This document shows, in pieces, positions 19,736 through 34,984 of a DNA stretch of 64,000 nt. The notes under the pieces are model-generated. The model saw only the letters and a program-made list of their open reading frames with translations, did not search any database and had not been told where the DNA came from. The stretch is from positions 4,257,001-4,321,000 of the forward strand of contig NZ_CP027668.1 in assembly GCF_003008515.1 (NCBI RefSeq), in the 5' to 3' direction. The stretch's first letter is position 1; each line of letters starts with the position of its first letter. This DNA comes from Phreatobacter cathodiphilus (lineage in GTDB: Bacteria; Pseudomonadota; Alphaproteobacteria; Rhizobiales; Phreatobacteraceae). The translations under genes were made by a program, and so were the position numbers.

Positions 19736-21961
19736 GTGGTGATCCGCCGCTCCACCCCGCGCGCCAGCGAGACCGTCGCCGCTCCCGGCTCGAGCCTGCC
19801 GGCGGGCGTGGTCTCCGCCCTCCTCGCCGGCACCCACGGCGACCCCTTCTCCGTCCTCGGCCCCCACCGGGAGGGAACGGGCCTGCGCATCCGCGCCGCG
19901 CTGCCCGGCGCCTATTATGCGGAAGTGGAGCCCGCCGGCGGTGGTCCCACGACACCGCTCACGGAAACGTCGCCGGGTTTTTTCGAGGCCCTCCTCGCCG
20001 AGCCCATCGACTATCGCCTCGTGGTCCACTGGGCCGGCGCCGTGCAGCGCACCGTCGATCCCTACGGCCTGCCGGCCCTGCTCTCCAGCGACGACCTCCA
20101 CTGGTTCGCCGAGGGCCGCCACCGCGACCTCGCCCAGCGCATAGGCGCCGTGCCCTGCCGCCATGCCGGCCACGAGGGCGTCGCCTTCGCCGTCTGGGCC
20201 CCCAATGCCCGCGCCGTCTCGGTGGTCGGCGACTTCAACGGCTGGAACCCGGCCCGTCACCCCATGCGCCGGCGATGGGAGGCGGGCGTCTGGGAGCTGT
20301 TCATCCCCGGCCTCGCGCCGGGCGCGACCTACAAGTTCGCCATCACCGGCCCCTCCGGCGAGCGCCTGCCCTGGAAGGCCGACCCGCTGGCGCGGCGCAC
20401 CGAGACGCCGCCCCGCACCGCCTCCGTCGTCGCCCCGCCGCCGCGCTTCGCCTGGACCGACGGCGAGTGGATGGCCGCCCGCGCCGAGCGCGACGACAGC
20501 CGCCGCCCGATGGCGATCTACGAGGTTCACCTCGGGTCCTGGCTGCGCAGCCACGAGGGCCACGAGGGAAGCTGGGCCGAGGCCGCCGATCGGCTGATCC
20601 CCTATCTCCAGCATCTCGGCTTCACCCATGTCGAGCTGATGCCGATCGCCGAATATCCGTTCGGCGGCTCATGGGGCTATCAGCCGCTGTCGCTCTTCGC
20701 CCCCACCGCACGGCTCGGCGATCCGGCCGACCTGGCGCGGTTCGTCGACCGCTGCCACGCTGCCGGCATCGGCGTCATCCTCGACTGGGTGCCGGCGCAC
20801 TTTCCCGGCGACGAGCACGGCCTCGCCCGCTTCGACGGCACGGCGCTCTACGAGCACGAGGACCCGCGCGAGGGCTATCACCCCGACTGGAACACGATGA
20901 TCTACAACCTGGGGCGCCGCGAGGTCCGCGGCTTCCTCATGGCCTCGGCGCTCTGGTGGATCCGCACCTTCCACCTCGACGGCCTGCGCGTCGACGCCGT
21001 CGCTTCCATGCTCTACCGCGACTACAGCCGCCAGCCGGGCGAATGGATTCCCAACGTCCATGGCGGCCGCGAGAATCTCGAGGCCGTCTCCTTCCTGCGC
21101 GAGCTCAACGACCTCGTCGATGCCGAAGGCAACGGCGCCGTCGTGATCGCCGAGGAATCCACCGCCTGGCCCGGCGTCACCGCGCCGACGGACGAGGGCG
21201 GGCTCGGCTTCCATTTCAAGTGGAACATGGGCTGGATGCACGACACGCTGCGCTATTTCGGGCGTGACCCGATCCACCGGCACCACCACCCGAACGACCT
21301 CACCTTCGGCCTCGTTTATGCCCATTCCGAGCATTACGTCCTGCCGATCTCCCATGACGAGGTCGTGCACGGGAAAGGCTCGCTCATCGCCCGCATGCCC
21401 GGCGACGACTGGCAGCGCTTTGCCAACCTGAGGCTCTTCCTCGGCTGGATGTGGGCCCATCCCGGCAAGAAGCTGCTCTTCATGGGCTGCGAGTTCGGTG
21501 CCGAGGCCGAGTGGAACGCCGATGCGCCCTTCCCCTGGCCGGCGGAGGACGCCGTGCTGCCGCGCGGCGTGATGCGGCTCATCGGCGACCTCAACCGCGT
21601 CTATCGCGACACCCCCGCCCTCCACCGGCGCGACCGCGAGCCGGACGGCTTCCGCTGGATCATCGCCGACGACCGCGACAACCAGGTCTTCGCCTTCTTC
21701 CGCAGCGACGGCACCGACGAGGTGCTCGTCATCGCCAACATGACGCCCGTGCCGCGACTCGGCTATCGGGTCGGCGTGCCGCGGCCCGGCCTCTGGCGCG
21801 AGCTCGTCAACAGCGACGCGGCGATCTACGGCGGCTCCGGCCTCGGCAACGGCGGAGGCGTCGAGGCCGACCCCGAGCCTTCGCACGGCGAAGCCTGTTC
21901 CCTGAGCCTCACCCTGCCGCCGCTCGGCATCCTGATCCTCGCGCCCGAAGGACGCGGCTGA
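19736..21961 (+). CDS. glgB: 1,4-alpha-glucan branching enzyme
   Basis: The 741-residue GH13 enzyme makes alpha-1,6 branches in glycogen. It has two N-terminal CBM48-type modules (about 20-120 and 145-235, the second with [10 protein letters not shown]), then the barrel with nucleophile D420 ([12 protein letters not shown]), E473 (VIAEESTAW) and the third carboxylate in [11 protein letters not shown]. The length is normal for the two-module form. I took the first of two tandem GTG codons; a GGGGG run lies upstream, and another GTG five codons earlier is possible. malQ starts two bases after its stop, so the two form an operon. Confidence 0.94.
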   Translation: MVIRRSTPRASETVAAPGSSLPAGVVSALLAGTHGDPFSVLGPHREGTGLRIRAALPGAYYAEVEPAGGGPTTPLTETSPGFFEALLAEPIDYRLVVHWAGAVQRTVDPYGLPALLSSDDLHWFAEGRHRDLAQRIGAVPCRHAGHEGVAFAVWAPNARAVSVVGDFNGWNPARHPMRRRWEAGVWELFIPGLAPGATYKFAITGPSGERLPWKADPLARRTETPPRTASVVAPPPRFAWTDGEWMAARAERDDSRRPMAIYEVHLGSWLRSHEGHEGSWAEAADRLIPYLQHLGFTHVELMPIAEYPFGGSWGYQPLSLFAPTARLGDPADLARFVDRCHAAGIGVILDWVPAHFPGDEHGLARFDGTALYEHEDPREGYHPDWNTMIYNLGRREVRGFLMASALWWIRTFHLDGLRVDAVASMLYRDYSRQPGEWIPNVHGGRENLEAVSFLRELNDLVDAEGNGAVVIAEESTAWPGVTAPTDEGGLGFHFKWNMGWMHDTLRYFGRDPIHRHHHPNDLTFGLVYAHSEHYVLPISHDEVVHGKGSLIARMPGDDWQRFANLRLFLGWMWAHPGKKLLFMGCEFGAEAEWNADAPFPWPAEDAVLPRGVMRLIGDLNRVYRDTPALHRRDREPDGFRWIIADDRDNQVFAFFRSDGTDEVLVIANMTPVPRLGYRVGVPRPGLWRELVNSDAAIYGGSGLGNGGGVEADPEPSHGEACSLSLTLPPLGILILAPEGRG

Positions 21962-21962
21962 C

Positions 21963-23996
21963 ATGCACGACGAGGCCCTCAGGGAACTGGCCCGGCGCTC
22001 CGGCATCGCGCTCGACTGGCGCGACCAGCGCGGCGAGACCCGGATCGTCTCGCCCGAGACGTTGCGCGCCATTCTCGCCGCCATGGACGTCGGGCCGGAG
22101 GACGCGGTCCCCGGCGCCGCCGGCTCGCCTGAGGCGGATCGTCCCCTGCTCACCGCCCGTGCCGGCCGGCGGGTGGACCTCGCGGCGGCTGGCTTTGCCG
22201 AAGGCGCGCTGGAACTGGAGGACGGGGACGGGGCCGGCTCCGCCGTGCAGTCGTCCGGCGACGGCACGGGGCTCTCGTTCGTGGCGCCCGACAGGCCCGG
22301 CTACTACCGGCTGCACCAGGCCGGCCGCACGGCCACACTCGCCGTGGCGCCGCAGCGAAGCCCCACCATCACGGAGCGGCTCGGCGGACGCGGCTGGGCC
22401 CTGGCCTCGCAGATCTACTCCCTGCGGTCGCGCCACGACGGCGGCATCGGCAATTTCGGCGGCGTCGCGGCTCTCGGCGCCGTGGCGGGTGAGCGCGGCG
22501 CGGACGCGATCGCCGTCAGCCCGACCCACGCCCTGTTCGGCGCGGCGCCGGGCCATTTCAGCCCCTATTCGCCCTCGACGCGCCTCTTCGCCAACCCGCT
22601 GCACGCCGATCCGGTCCTCGTCCTCGGCGAGGCGGCGGTCTCCGCGGCGATCGCCGCCGCCGGCCTCGACGCCGACATGGCGGCGCTCGAACGGGCGCCG
22701 ACCGTGCACTGGGAGGCCGCGACGCCCGCCCGCCGCGCGCTCCTCGCGGCGCTGCATCGGAGGCTCCTCGCCTCGGGCGACGGGCTCGCCGCCGATTTCG
22801 CCGCCTATCGCGCCGCGGCGCCGCAAGCCCTGATCGACCACGCCACCTTCGAGGTGCTGCATGAGGGCCTGCTGCGCGAGGAGTCCGGCCGCTGGCACTG
22901 GAACGGATGGCCCGACGGCCTCCGCGAGGCGTCGTCTCCCGCCGTCGCGGCCTTCCGCAGCGAGAACGCGGAGGCCGTCGACCGGCAGATCTTCGCCCAG
23001 TGGCTGGCCGAGCGGTCGCAGGCGGCGGCGCAGGCCTGCTGCCGCGACGCCGGCATGCGCATCGGCATCATCGCCGATCTCGCCATCGGCGTGGAGAGCG
23101 CCGGCAGCCAGTGCTGGAGCCGCCCGTCCGACATGCTCACCGGGCTCGGCATCGGCGCGCCGCCGGACTACTACGCCGCAGAGGGTCAGAACTGGGGACT
23201 GACGACCTTCTCGCCGCTCGGCCTCGCCCGCAGCGGCTATGCCGGCTTCATCGCCATGCTGAGGGCGAGCCTCGCCCATGCCGGGGGCCTGCGCATCGAC
23301 CACGTGATGGGCTTCGCGCGGTTGTGGATGGTGCCGGAAGGCGCCTCCGCCACCGAAGGCGCCTATCTCGCCATGCCTTCGGAGGACCTCTTCTGCCTCA
23401 CCGCCCTCGAGGCCTCCCGCCACGACGCCGTGGTCATCGGCGAGGACCTCGGCACGCTGCCTCACGGCTATCGCGAGAAGCTCCAGGCCGAGGGGGTCGC
23501 CGGCATGCGCGTGCTGCGTTTCGAGCGCGACGACCACGGCCACCGCCATCCCTCCAACTGGGACAGCGACGCCGTCGCCATGACCTCTACCCACGACATG
23601 ATCGCCACGGCCGGCTGGTGGCGCGGCGCCGACCTCGCGGCGGACGACCTGGCCGCCCAGGAGCGCCGCGCCTGGGACCGCGGCCTGTTCTGGGGATCGG
23701 CCGAGGAGGCGGGACTTGTAACGGGGCCGCGCCCGGCTCCTGAGGAGCCCGAGGCGGCGGTCGACGCCGCCATCGCCTATGTGGCGGAGACACCCTCGGC
23801 GCTCGCCGTCATCGCGGTGGAGGACCTGCTCGGCCTCGACGTGCAGCCGAACGTGCCCGGCACCACGGCGGAGAAGCCGAACTGGCGTCACCGCTTGCCG
23901 GGACCGGCCGCGAGCCTCCTCGACGATGCCGCCGCCGGCCGCCGCATCCGGCTCCTGCAGCAGCGGCGCGGGTCACGCCCGCGCGATGTTCCATAG
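21963..23996 (+). CDS. malQ: 4-alpha-glucanotransferase (amylomaltase)
   Basis: The 677-residue GH77 enzyme transfers maltosyl or longer units between alpha-1,4-glucans. Catalytic residues sit in GLRIDHVMGFARL (nucleophile Asp), VVIGEDLGTLP (acid/base Glu) and TSTHDMIATAGWW (Asp). The N-terminal 130 residues are the extra module of bacterial MalQ. It starts just after the glgB stop and converges on treZ, whose end overlaps its own by 24 bases, leaving no room for a terminator between them. Confidence 0.94.
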   Translation: MHDEALRELARRSGIALDWRDQRGETRIVSPETLRAILAAMDVGPEDAVPGAAGSPEADRPLLTARAGRRVDLAAAGFAEGALELEDGDGAGSAVQSSGDGTGLSFVAPDRPGYYRLHQAGRTATLAVAPQRSPTITERLGGRGWALASQIYSLRSRHDGGIGNFGGVAALGAVAGERGADAIAVSPTHALFGAAPGHFSPYSPSTRLFANPLHADPVLVLGEAAVSAAIAAAGLDADMAALERAPTVHWEAATPARRALLAALHRRLLASGDGLAADFAAYRAAAPQALIDHATFEVLHEGLLREESGRWHWNGWPDGLREASSPAVAAFRSENAEAVDRQIFAQWLAERSQAAAQACCRDAGMRIGIIADLAIGVESAGSQCWSRPSDMLTGLGIGAPPDYYAAEGQNWGLTTFSPLGLARSGYAGFIAMLRASLAHAGGLRIDHVMGFARLWMVPEGASATEGAYLAMPSEDLFCLTALEASRHDAVVIGEDLGTLPHGYREKLQAEGVAGMRVLRFERDDHGHRHPSNWDSDAVAMTSTHDMIATAGWWRGADLAADDLAAQERRAWDRGLFWGSAEEAGLVTGPRPAPEEPEAAVDAAIAYVAETPSALAVIAVEDLLGLDVQPNVPGTTAEKPNWRHRLPGPAASLLDDAAAGRRIRLLQQRRGSRPRDVP

Positions 23997-25720
23997 CGCC
24001 GTCCAGGGGCCGAGCCGCCCCTCCGACCAACCCGGTCCTTCCGACCACAGCACGTCGCCGGCCGGCGCGGCGGGGTGCGGACGATCTTGCGCCGACAGGT
24101 TGAGAAGCAGCGACAGGCGGCTCTGCCCGCTTGGCCAGGTGACCGCGACGGCGCCGCTCTCGGTCACCTCCCCGTCGCCAGCGCCCATGTCCTGAAGCAG
24201 CGGCACGACCCGCTCGCGCCGCGCCGCGAGGATGCCGCGATACCAGGCGAGCGTCTCCGCATGGGGCGGCCGCTGGAGCTCCGCCCAGTCCAGCTTCGAG
24301 GCGAGGAAGGTCTCCCGCGCCGTGGGGTCCGGAATGGCGGCGCGGCGCTCCGGGTCGGCGAAGGCGGAGAACCGCCGGAATTCGGCGCGCCGGCCGTCCC
24401 GCACCGCGTCCTTCAGGTCGTCGCCGAGGTCGCAGAAGAACTGGAACGGCGCGCTCGTCCCCCATTCCTCGCCCTGGAACAGCATCGGGATCTGCGGGCA
24501 GAGGAGGAAGGCCGCGGTGGCGGCGCGCACCGCCGCGGGGTCCGCACCGTGGGCGATGCGGTCGCCGAAGGCGCGGTTGCCGACCTGGTCGTGGTTCTGC
24601 AGGAAGGCGACGAAGGCGGTCGGCGACAGGTCGCGGCAGGGCGCGCCGCGCGCCGAGCCGCGATAGGGCATGGTCTCGCCCTGGAAGGCGAAGCCCTCCG
24701 CCAGAGCGCGTGCCAGCCGGTCCGAACGGCCCGCATAGTCGCTGTAATAGCCCTCGTCCTCGCCGGTCACCGCCACGTGCAGGCCGTGATGGAGGTCGTC
24801 GTTCCACTGGGCCCGATAGTCGCGGCGAAGCCAGGCCGGTTCGTTGTCCTCGTTCTCGACGATCAGGTGCAGCGGCCGCGTGGCCGGCAGCCGGGCCGCC
24901 GCGGCGGCGATCTCGGCGAGGATATGGTTGGGGCTGTCGTCGCGGATCTCGTGCACCGCGTCGAGCCGCAGGCCGTCGAAGCCGTAGTCTTCCAGCCAGA
25001 ACAGCGCGTTCTCCACCGCGAAGGCGCGCACCTCGTCGCGTCCTTCGGCGTCGAAATTGACCGCCGCGCCCCACGGCGTCTCGTGGGCCTCGTTGAAGAG
25101 CGGCGCGTAGAGGGGCAGATAGTTCCCCTCCGGTCCGAAGTGGTTGTAGACGACGTCCAGCAGAACCGCGATGCCGAGGTCGTGGGCCGCGTCCACCAGG
25201 GCCCGCAGATCCTCCGGCCGGCCGTAGCTCGCCGCCGGCGCGAAGGGCAGCACCCCGTCGTAACCCCAGTTCCGGTCGCCCGGAAAGGCCGCCACCGGCA
25301 TGATCTCGATGGCGGTGACGCCGAGGTCCGCCAGATGCGGCAGGCGGCCCATCGCCGCGCGGAACGTGCCTTCCGGCGTGAAGGTGCCGACGTGGAGCTC
25401 ATAGAGCACCACCTCTTCCCATGGCCGGCCGCACCAGGCCGTCGCCGGGGGCGGCAGGGGCGCCACGACCTCGCTCGGCCCGTGCACGCCCTCCGGCTGG
25501 AAGCGGCTGGCCGGGTCCGGCACCTTCAATCCGTCCGGCAGGACGAAGCGGTAGCGGCTGCCGGGGCCGGCGGGATGCTGGAGCCTGTGCCAGCCGTCCG
25601 CCGTGCGGGTCATCGGCCCGGCGTCCGCCCCGTCCACCTCCAGCCCGATCACCTCCGCCTTCGGCGCCCAGAGCCGGAACAGCGTGCCCCCGGGCGTCAC
25701 CGCGGGACCGAAACGCCGCG

Positions 25721-25724
<4 letters not shown>
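23973..25724 (-). CDS. treZ: Malto-oligosyltrehalose trehalohydrolase
   Basis: The 583-residue GH13 enzyme releases trehalose from maltooligosyl-trehalose made by TreY. It has an N-terminal E-set domain (about 1-90), then the barrel with DVVYNHFGPEGNY, nucleophile D255 (DGLRLDAVHEI), E290 (LIVENEDNE) and Asp in FLQNHDQVGNRA. The ATG overlaps the treY stop (ATGA), so the pair is translationally coupled, as is usual for the TreYZ route that turns glycogen-type glucan into trehalose under stress. Confidence 0.95.
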
Positions 25725-28414
<2,690 letters not shown>

Positions 28415-28643
28415 GCGGGCCTCGCCTGTGCCTGGATGGTGAGAGACCAGACAACGCACGATGGGCGGATTCGTTCAGCGGCGACCTCGCTCCTCGCCCG
28501 GCCCGCTGCGAGGCGGCCCGTGACGGCGCCTGCCGCCGCCATTCATCGCCGTCCCTTATGAACGGCTCGGAAAATGCGGTTTGTCCGCCCGCCGGCCGCG
28601 TCACTAGTCTCGCGGTCACAGAAAAAGAAAACGGGAGGCCGTC

Positions 28644-30398
28644 ATGGCGAGAGCGAACGCAACCATCCGGGCGGCGGGGATCGCAGCCCTCCTCGGCCTG
28701 CAGGTCCTTACCGGGCCGGCCGCCGGCCAGTCACCCCTGCAGCGCGACACCCGGTTCGGGCCGGTCGTCGGCGCCGCGGACGCCGCCGGCGGCACCGTGA
28801 GCTGGAAGGGCGTGCCCTTCGCCCGTCCGCCGGTCGGCGACCTGCGCTGGCGCCCGCCGGTCGATCCCGTGCCGTGGACGGCACCGCGCCCGGCCACCGC
28901 CTTCGCCGAGGCCTGCGTCCAGTCCGGCCGGCTCTACGGCCCCGGCCTTAACAACCGCTACGACGAGACGATCGGCACCACGCTCGGCCGCACGCTCGGC
29001 TCGGAGGACTGCCTCTATCTCAACGTCTGGAGCCCTGCAGCGCCCGCGACCGCGCCGCGCCCCGTCATCGTCTGGGTCCATGGCGGCAGCAACATCACCG
29101 GCTACACCGCCGATCCCGTCTATGACGGCGCGACCCTGGCGCGCACCGCCGATGCCGTCGTGGTTTCCGTGCCCTACCGGCTCGGCATTTTCGGCTTCCT
29201 CGACGTCGCCCAGCTCCGCACCGGCGACCCCGCCGGCGATTCCGGCAATTTCGCCCTGCTCGACATCATCCAGGCGCTGCGCTTCGTGCGGGCCGACATC
29301 GCCCGGTTCGGCGGCGACCCGGAGCGGGTGACGCTGATGGGCGAATCCGCCGGCGCGGTGAACGTCTATGCGCTCATGACCTCACCCCTGCTCGCCGGCG
29401 CCGAGCCGAAACTGTTCCACCGCCTCATCGCCCTTAGCGGCGGCATCTCCTCGGTGGCGGGCCTGCCGCCCGGCTCCATCGCACCGATCGTCCCGCGCCG
29501 CATCTGGACCGCGCGCGGCGAGGCCCTGGTGGTGCAGTCGCTTCTCGCCGACGGCACGGCGGCCGACGAGGCGGCGGCCAAGGCGCATGTCGCCGGCCGC
29601 AGCGCGCCCGAGATCGCCGCCTATCTGCGCGGCAAGTCGGCCGACGACCTGCTCACCACCGTGCTGCGCCGGCTCGTGCCGCGCGGGCAGGGCGGTGCCA
29701 ACCCCGTTCCCGACGCAAGCGTGGTGCCGGAGGACCCGATCGCCGCCATCCGCGCCGGCCGCTATGTCGCCGTTCCCGTCCTTGCCGGCAACACCCGCGA
29801 CGAGACCCGGCTCTTCCCCTCGCTGCTGGCGCTGCGGCCGGATCTCGGCGGCGTCAACGGCCGCCTGCTCGACGATGCCGCCGTCTTCGCCCTCGTCTCC
29901 CGCTACGACCCGGACGGGCCGCCCGCCACCCGCATCGAGGACTGGATTCACCCGAGCTACCTGCCCGTGGACGCGCCGCGGACCGGTTTCCTCGCCCGCA
30001 GCGCCGAACTCGACCGCATCTGGTTCGCCGCCCTGCGCGACGACGTGCTCGACGCGCTTCGCGCCCGCCAGGCGGACGTCTGGCATTACCGCTTCGACTG
30101 GGACCGCCTGCCCGCCCCCTTCGACGTGCTCTACGGCGCCGCCCACGCCTTCGACCTGCCCTTCGTCTTCGGCAATTTCGGCCCCTCGCTCTATGCCCGC
30201 ATCTCCTTCTCGCGCCGCAACGCGCCCGGCCGTCTCGCCCTGTCGCGGGTGATGATGACCAGCATCGGAGCCTTCGCGCGCTCCGGCGATCCCAACGTCG
30301 CGGCCCTCGGCATCCGCTGGAAACCCTGGCCCGCGCAGATCGTCTTCGACGCCGACGACACCGCGCCGCGCATCACCGAGCGGGAGGGAGGGAAGTGA
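28644..30398 (+). CDS. Secreted type B carboxylesterase
   Basis: The 584-residue alpha/beta hydrolase has a cleavable signal peptide (hydrophobic core about residues 9-24, cleavage near AAG-QS) and so is probably periplasmic. Catalytic serine S235 is in LMGESAGAVNV, the oxyanion loop is VWVHGGSNITGY, the acid is likely Glu in GNTRDETRLF, and the His is in AAHAFDLPFVFGN. SEDCLYLNVW is the family signature 2. The start has GGGAGG. It is divergent from treY; the 229-base spacer shows no obvious box. The natural ester substrate is not deducible. Confidence 0.92.
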   Translation: MARANATIRAAGIAALLGLQVLTGPAAGQSPLQRDTRFGPVVGAADAAGGTVSWKGVPFARPPVGDLRWRPPVDPVPWTAPRPATAFAEACVQSGRLYGPGLNNRYDETIGTTLGRTLGSEDCLYLNVWSPAAPATAPRPVIVWVHGGSNITGYTADPVYDGATLARTADAVVVSVPYRLGIFGFLDVAQLRTGDPAGDSGNFALLDIIQALRFVRADIARFGGDPERVTLMGESAGAVNVYALMTSPLLAGAEPKLFHRLIALSGGISSVAGLPPGSIAPIVPRRIWTARGEALVVQSLLADGTAADEAAAKAHVAGRSAPEIAAYLRGKSADDLLTTVLRRLVPRGQGGANPVPDASVVPEDPIAAIRAGRYVAVPVLAGNTRDETRLFPSLLALRPDLGGVNGRLLDDAAVFALVSRYDPDGPPATRIEDWIHPSYLPVDAPRTGFLARSAELDRIWFAALRDDVLDALRARQADVWHYRFDWDRLPAPFDVLYGAAHAFDLPFVFGNFGPSLYARISFSRRNAPGRLALSRVMMTSIGAFARSGDPNVAALGIRWKPWPAQIVFDADDTAPRITEREGGK

Positions 30399-30431
30399 GG
30401 GGGCGAGGGGTCTCGCGGAGGTCGGCAAGAA

Positions 30432-30516
30432 TGGTGCCCCTAGCCGGGATCGAACCAGCACTCCTTGCGGAACTCGATTTTGAGTCGAGCGCGTCTACCA
30501 ATTCCGCCATAGGGGC
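30432..30516 (-). tRNA. tRNA-Leu (anticodon CAA)
   Basis: An 85-base cloverleaf with long variable arm. Acceptor GCCCCTA pairs with TAGGGGC, the discriminator is A and CCA is encoded. The D arm has GAATTGGTAGACGC, the anticodon loop is CTCAAAA between TCGA/TCGA, and the T arm has GGTTCGATCCC. The class II shape and CAA anticodon identify leucine. Confidence 0.96.
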
Positions 30517-30528
30517 AACGCGCGGCGG

Positions 30529-30556
30529 ACTATAGTCACGCCCGCCCGCCGGTCAA
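30529..30556 (-). promoter_or_regulatory. Sigma70-type promoter of tRNA-Leu
   Basis: On the - strand TTGACC, 16 bases, TATAGT lies about 13 bases before the mature 5' end of the tRNA. The downstream stretch is GC-rich, as expected for a stringently controlled stable RNA promoter. Confidence 0.7.
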
Positions 30557-30613
30557 CGCCGGGGGCGCGGCGGCGGCCTTGACTATGGCCGGGCCGGTGC
30601 CAAATGTCCGGCC

Positions 30614-30859
30614 ATGAGCGAGAACCCCGTCTTTTCCACCGCCGTCGCCATCGACCAGCCGACCGCCCGGGTCGAAACCCCGGTGAAGGTCCTGTCGGAG
30701 GCGGCGAAACGCGCTCTGGCGGAAGCCGCCGAGCGCCGCGCCGCGCTCGACGCCAAGGCGGCGGAGCTCGCTGCCAACCCGGAAATGCACGGGCGCGGCG
30801 GCGCCGATCCCGTGCGCTACGACGATTGGGAGGTCGGCGGCATCGCCGTCGACTTCTAG
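30614..30859 (+). CDS. DUF1674 protein, succinate dehydrogenase assembly factor 4-like
   Basis: The 81-residue protein ends in GGADPVRYDDWEVGGIAVDF, the conserved DUF1674 C-terminus shared with mitochondrial SDHAF4/Sdh8. Those proteins bind flavinated SdhA and help it join SdhB. The N-terminal half is a charged helix (EAAKRALAEAAERRAALDAK). It is monocistronic between tRNA-Leu and gloB. The sdh genes are not in the window. Confidence 0.85.
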   Translation: MSENPVFSTAVAIDQPTARVETPVKVLSEAAKRALAEAAERRAALDAKAAELAANPEMHGRGGADPVRYDDWEVGGIAVDF

Positions 30860-30869
30860 GGCATCCGCC

Positions 30870-31637
30870 TCAGGCCTTGTTCTTGCGCTCGCGCAGCTCG
30901 GCGAAGACCTCCGCCGGCAGGCGCCCCCGCATGCCGAGCACCGCGGCGATGGCGGCGTCGTCGGCGCGCAGGAAGGGGTTCGTCGCCTTCTCCCGGCCGA
31001 TGGTGGTCGGCAGCGTCGGCTGGCCGGCCTCGCGCAGGCGGAACACCTCCTCGGCCCGCGCCTTCAGCGCCGCATTGTCGGGATCCACGGTGAGCGAGAA
31101 CGTGGCGTTGGAGGCGGTATATTCGTGGCCGCAATAGACGGCGGTGTCGTCGGGCAGCGCCCGCAGCACCTTCAGCGCCTCCCACATCTGCTGCGGCGTG
31201 CCCTCGAAGAGGCGGCCGCAGCCCAGCGAGAACAGCGTGTCGCCGGAGAACAGGATTTTCTCGCTCGCGAAGTGATAGACGATGTGCCCCACCGTGTGGC
31301 CGGGCGTGTCGATGACGTCCGCCTCGAGCGAGCCGAAGCGCGCCTTGCCGCCGGGCGCCACCATCTCGTCGACCAGCGGGATGCGGTGGGCGTCCGCCGC
31401 GTTGGCGACGACATGGGCCTTGGTCGCCGCCTTCACCGCCTCGATGCCCTGAACGTGGTCCGGATGGTGATGGGTGACGAGGATGTGGCTGATGGTCCAG
31501 CCCTTCTCGCGGGCCGCCGCCAGCACCGGCTCCGCTTCCGGCACGTCGATGGCGGCCGTCGCGCCGGTGGCGCGGTCATGGATCAGCGCGCCGAAATTGT
31601 CGCTGAGACAGGTGAACATGTGAACGTCGGCGGCCAT
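30870..31637 (-). CDS. gloB: Hydroxyacylglutathione hydrolase (glyoxalase II)
   Basis: The 255-residue metallo-beta-lactamase-fold enzyme hydrolyses S-lactoylglutathione in methylglyoxal detoxification. Metal ligands are in THHHPDHVQG (THxHxDH near residue 55), the His in TPGHTVGHI, Asp in FSGDTLFSLGCGR, and His in YCGHEYTASN. The C-terminal glutathione-binding HAGH_C domain is complete. The length is typical. A methyltransferase gene is divergent from it, an arrangement common in this lineage. Confidence 0.94.
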   Translation of the reverse strand: MAADVHMFTCLSDNFGALIHDRATGATAAIDVPEAEPVLAAAREKGWTISHILVTHHHPDHVQGIEAVKAATKAHVVANAADAHRIPLVDEMVAPGGKARFGSLEADVIDTPGHTVGHIVYHFASEKILFSGDTLFSLGCGRLFEGTPQQMWEALKVLRALPDDTAVYCGHEYTASNATFSLTVDPDNAALKARAEEVFRLREAGQPTLPTTIGREKATNPFLRADDAAIAAVLGMRGRLPAEVFAELRERKNKA

Positions 31638-31766
31638 GCGCGTCTCCGGGGTGAGGGGGTCGGTTCGTAACCGTTCATCCTGGCCGCTATATGTCATTGC
31701 CTGCGGCCCGTGGCCATTCCATTCTCCCGCCACCGGCGCGCCGCCGGCCGCCGCGAAGGGTTCGGC

Positions 31767-32522
31767 TTGTCTGACGTCATCGACCTGCGCGCCTTCTATT
31801 CCTCGCCGCTCGGCATGGTCGCGCGGCGCATGGTGACGCGCGCCGTGCGCAGCCACTGGCCCTCGGCCCGCGGCATGCTCACCGTCGGCCTCGGCTACTG
31901 CACCCCCTATCTCGGCATCTTCCGCGAGGAGGCCGACCGCTCCCTCGCCTTCATGCCGGCGCGCCAGGGCGTCATTTCCTGGCCGACGGCGCGGCCCGGC
32001 CGCTCGGCCCTCGTCGAGGACGACATGCTGCCGCTGGCGGACGCGGCGGTCGACCGGCTGCTCATCGTCCATGCGCTGGAGGTCTCGAACGACGTGCAGG
32101 CGCTGCTGCGCGAGGCCTGGCGCGTGCTGGCGGCGGGTGGAAAGGTGCTGGCCGTCGTGCCCAACCGCCGCGGCCTCTGGGCCCAGCGCGACACCACGCC
32201 CTTCGGCCAGGGGCGGCCCTATTCGGCGCGCCAGCTCACCGAGCTGATGCGCCAGTCCTCCTTCACGCCGGTGGCCTGGAGCCAGGCGCTCTGGGTGCCG
32301 CCGATCAGCACCGCCCTGGTGCTGCGCTCCGCCATGGCCTGGGAGCGCATGGGCTCGGCGCTCGGCCTGCCCTTCGCCGGCGTCCACCTCGTCGAGGCGA
32401 CCAAGCAGGTCTACAAGCCTGCCCCGCTCCGGCGCGAGCGCACGGTGGAGATCTTCCGCCCGGTGCTCGCCCCGCAGCCGGCGGCGCGCGGCGTCGACCG
32501 GGTGGGCGAGGGAGAAGGCTAG
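31767..32522 (+). CDS. Class I SAM-dependent methyltransferase
   Basis: The 251-residue protein has a Methyltransf_11-like core: MLTVGLGYCTPYLGIF (SAM loop), LPLADAAVDRLLIVHALEVS (acidic loop and post-II) and EAWRVLAAGGKVLAVVPNRRGLWA. I chose a TTG start with GAAGGG seven bases upstream, because related proteins beside gloB begin near DVIDLRAFYSSPLG. The substrate is unknown. Its stop codon is shared in a palindromic CTAG with the stop of the convergent regulator gene. Confidence 0.85.
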   Translation: MSDVIDLRAFYSSPLGMVARRMVTRAVRSHWPSARGMLTVGLGYCTPYLGIFREEADRSLAFMPARQGVISWPTARPGRSALVEDDMLPLADAAVDRLLIVHALEVSNDVQALLREAWRVLAAGGKVLAVVPNRRGLWAQRDTTPFGQGRPYSARQLTELMRQSSFTPVAWSQALWVPPISTALVLRSAMAWERMGSALGLPFAGVHLVEATKQVYKPAPLRRERTVEIFRPVLAPQPAARGVDRVGEGEG

Positions 32523-32880
32523 CGCCCCGGCAGCTTGGACTTCAGCACGAAGAGCAATTCGCCGATCTCCTCGTCGGAGAGCAGCGACACGCGGCGGGCG
32601 AGAAGGTTCGCGAGTTCCGTCGCCTGCGGCGACAGGCCGGAGGTGTCGATGACGATGCGCGGATGGGAGATCTCGGCGAGCTTCGCTAGCTCCTCCGCCT
32701 CGTCCCAAATGATGCCGAAATAGGCGATGATGCGCTGGATCAGGTACCAGCTCGGGCGCCCGCGCTTGCCGTGCTCCAGCGCCGAGAGATAGGCGGGCGA
32801 CACGCCCACCGCCTCCGCCATGGCGGTGAGGGTGGCGCCCCGCTCTTCGCGCAGGGCGCGGACCCGGGCGCCGAATGGCG

Positions 32881-32884
<4 letters not shown>
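32519..32884 (-). CDS. XRE-family transcriptional regulator
   Basis: The 121-residue protein has an N-terminal helix-turn-helix ([19 protein letters not shown], then [15 protein letters not shown]; residues 8-43). A helical C-terminal part follows, with [20 protein letters not shown]. It is the third gene of an aroA-cmk-xre operon, with an ATGA overlap to cmk. In many relatives the slot after cmk is near rpsA, so an XRE gene here is notable. The target is unknown; no obvious operator was found. Confidence 0.87.
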
Positions 32885-34892
<2,008 letters not shown>

Positions 34893-34913
34893 CTATCCCG
34901 CGCCGCAAGCCTC

Positions 34914-34942
34914 TTGACAAGCCGGGGCCTTGCGTCCAACTG
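34914..34942 (+). promoter_or_regulatory. Possible sigma70 promoter of the TIGR02300 gene
   Basis: A perfect TTGACA -35 hexamer is followed 17 bases later by CAACTG, a poor -10. The placement, 43 bases before the GTG start, is reasonable. Confidence 0.4.
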
Positions 34943-34984
34943 ACCCCCCTTCAAACGAAGTGCGATCTTTTCAGGGAGTCCGCC

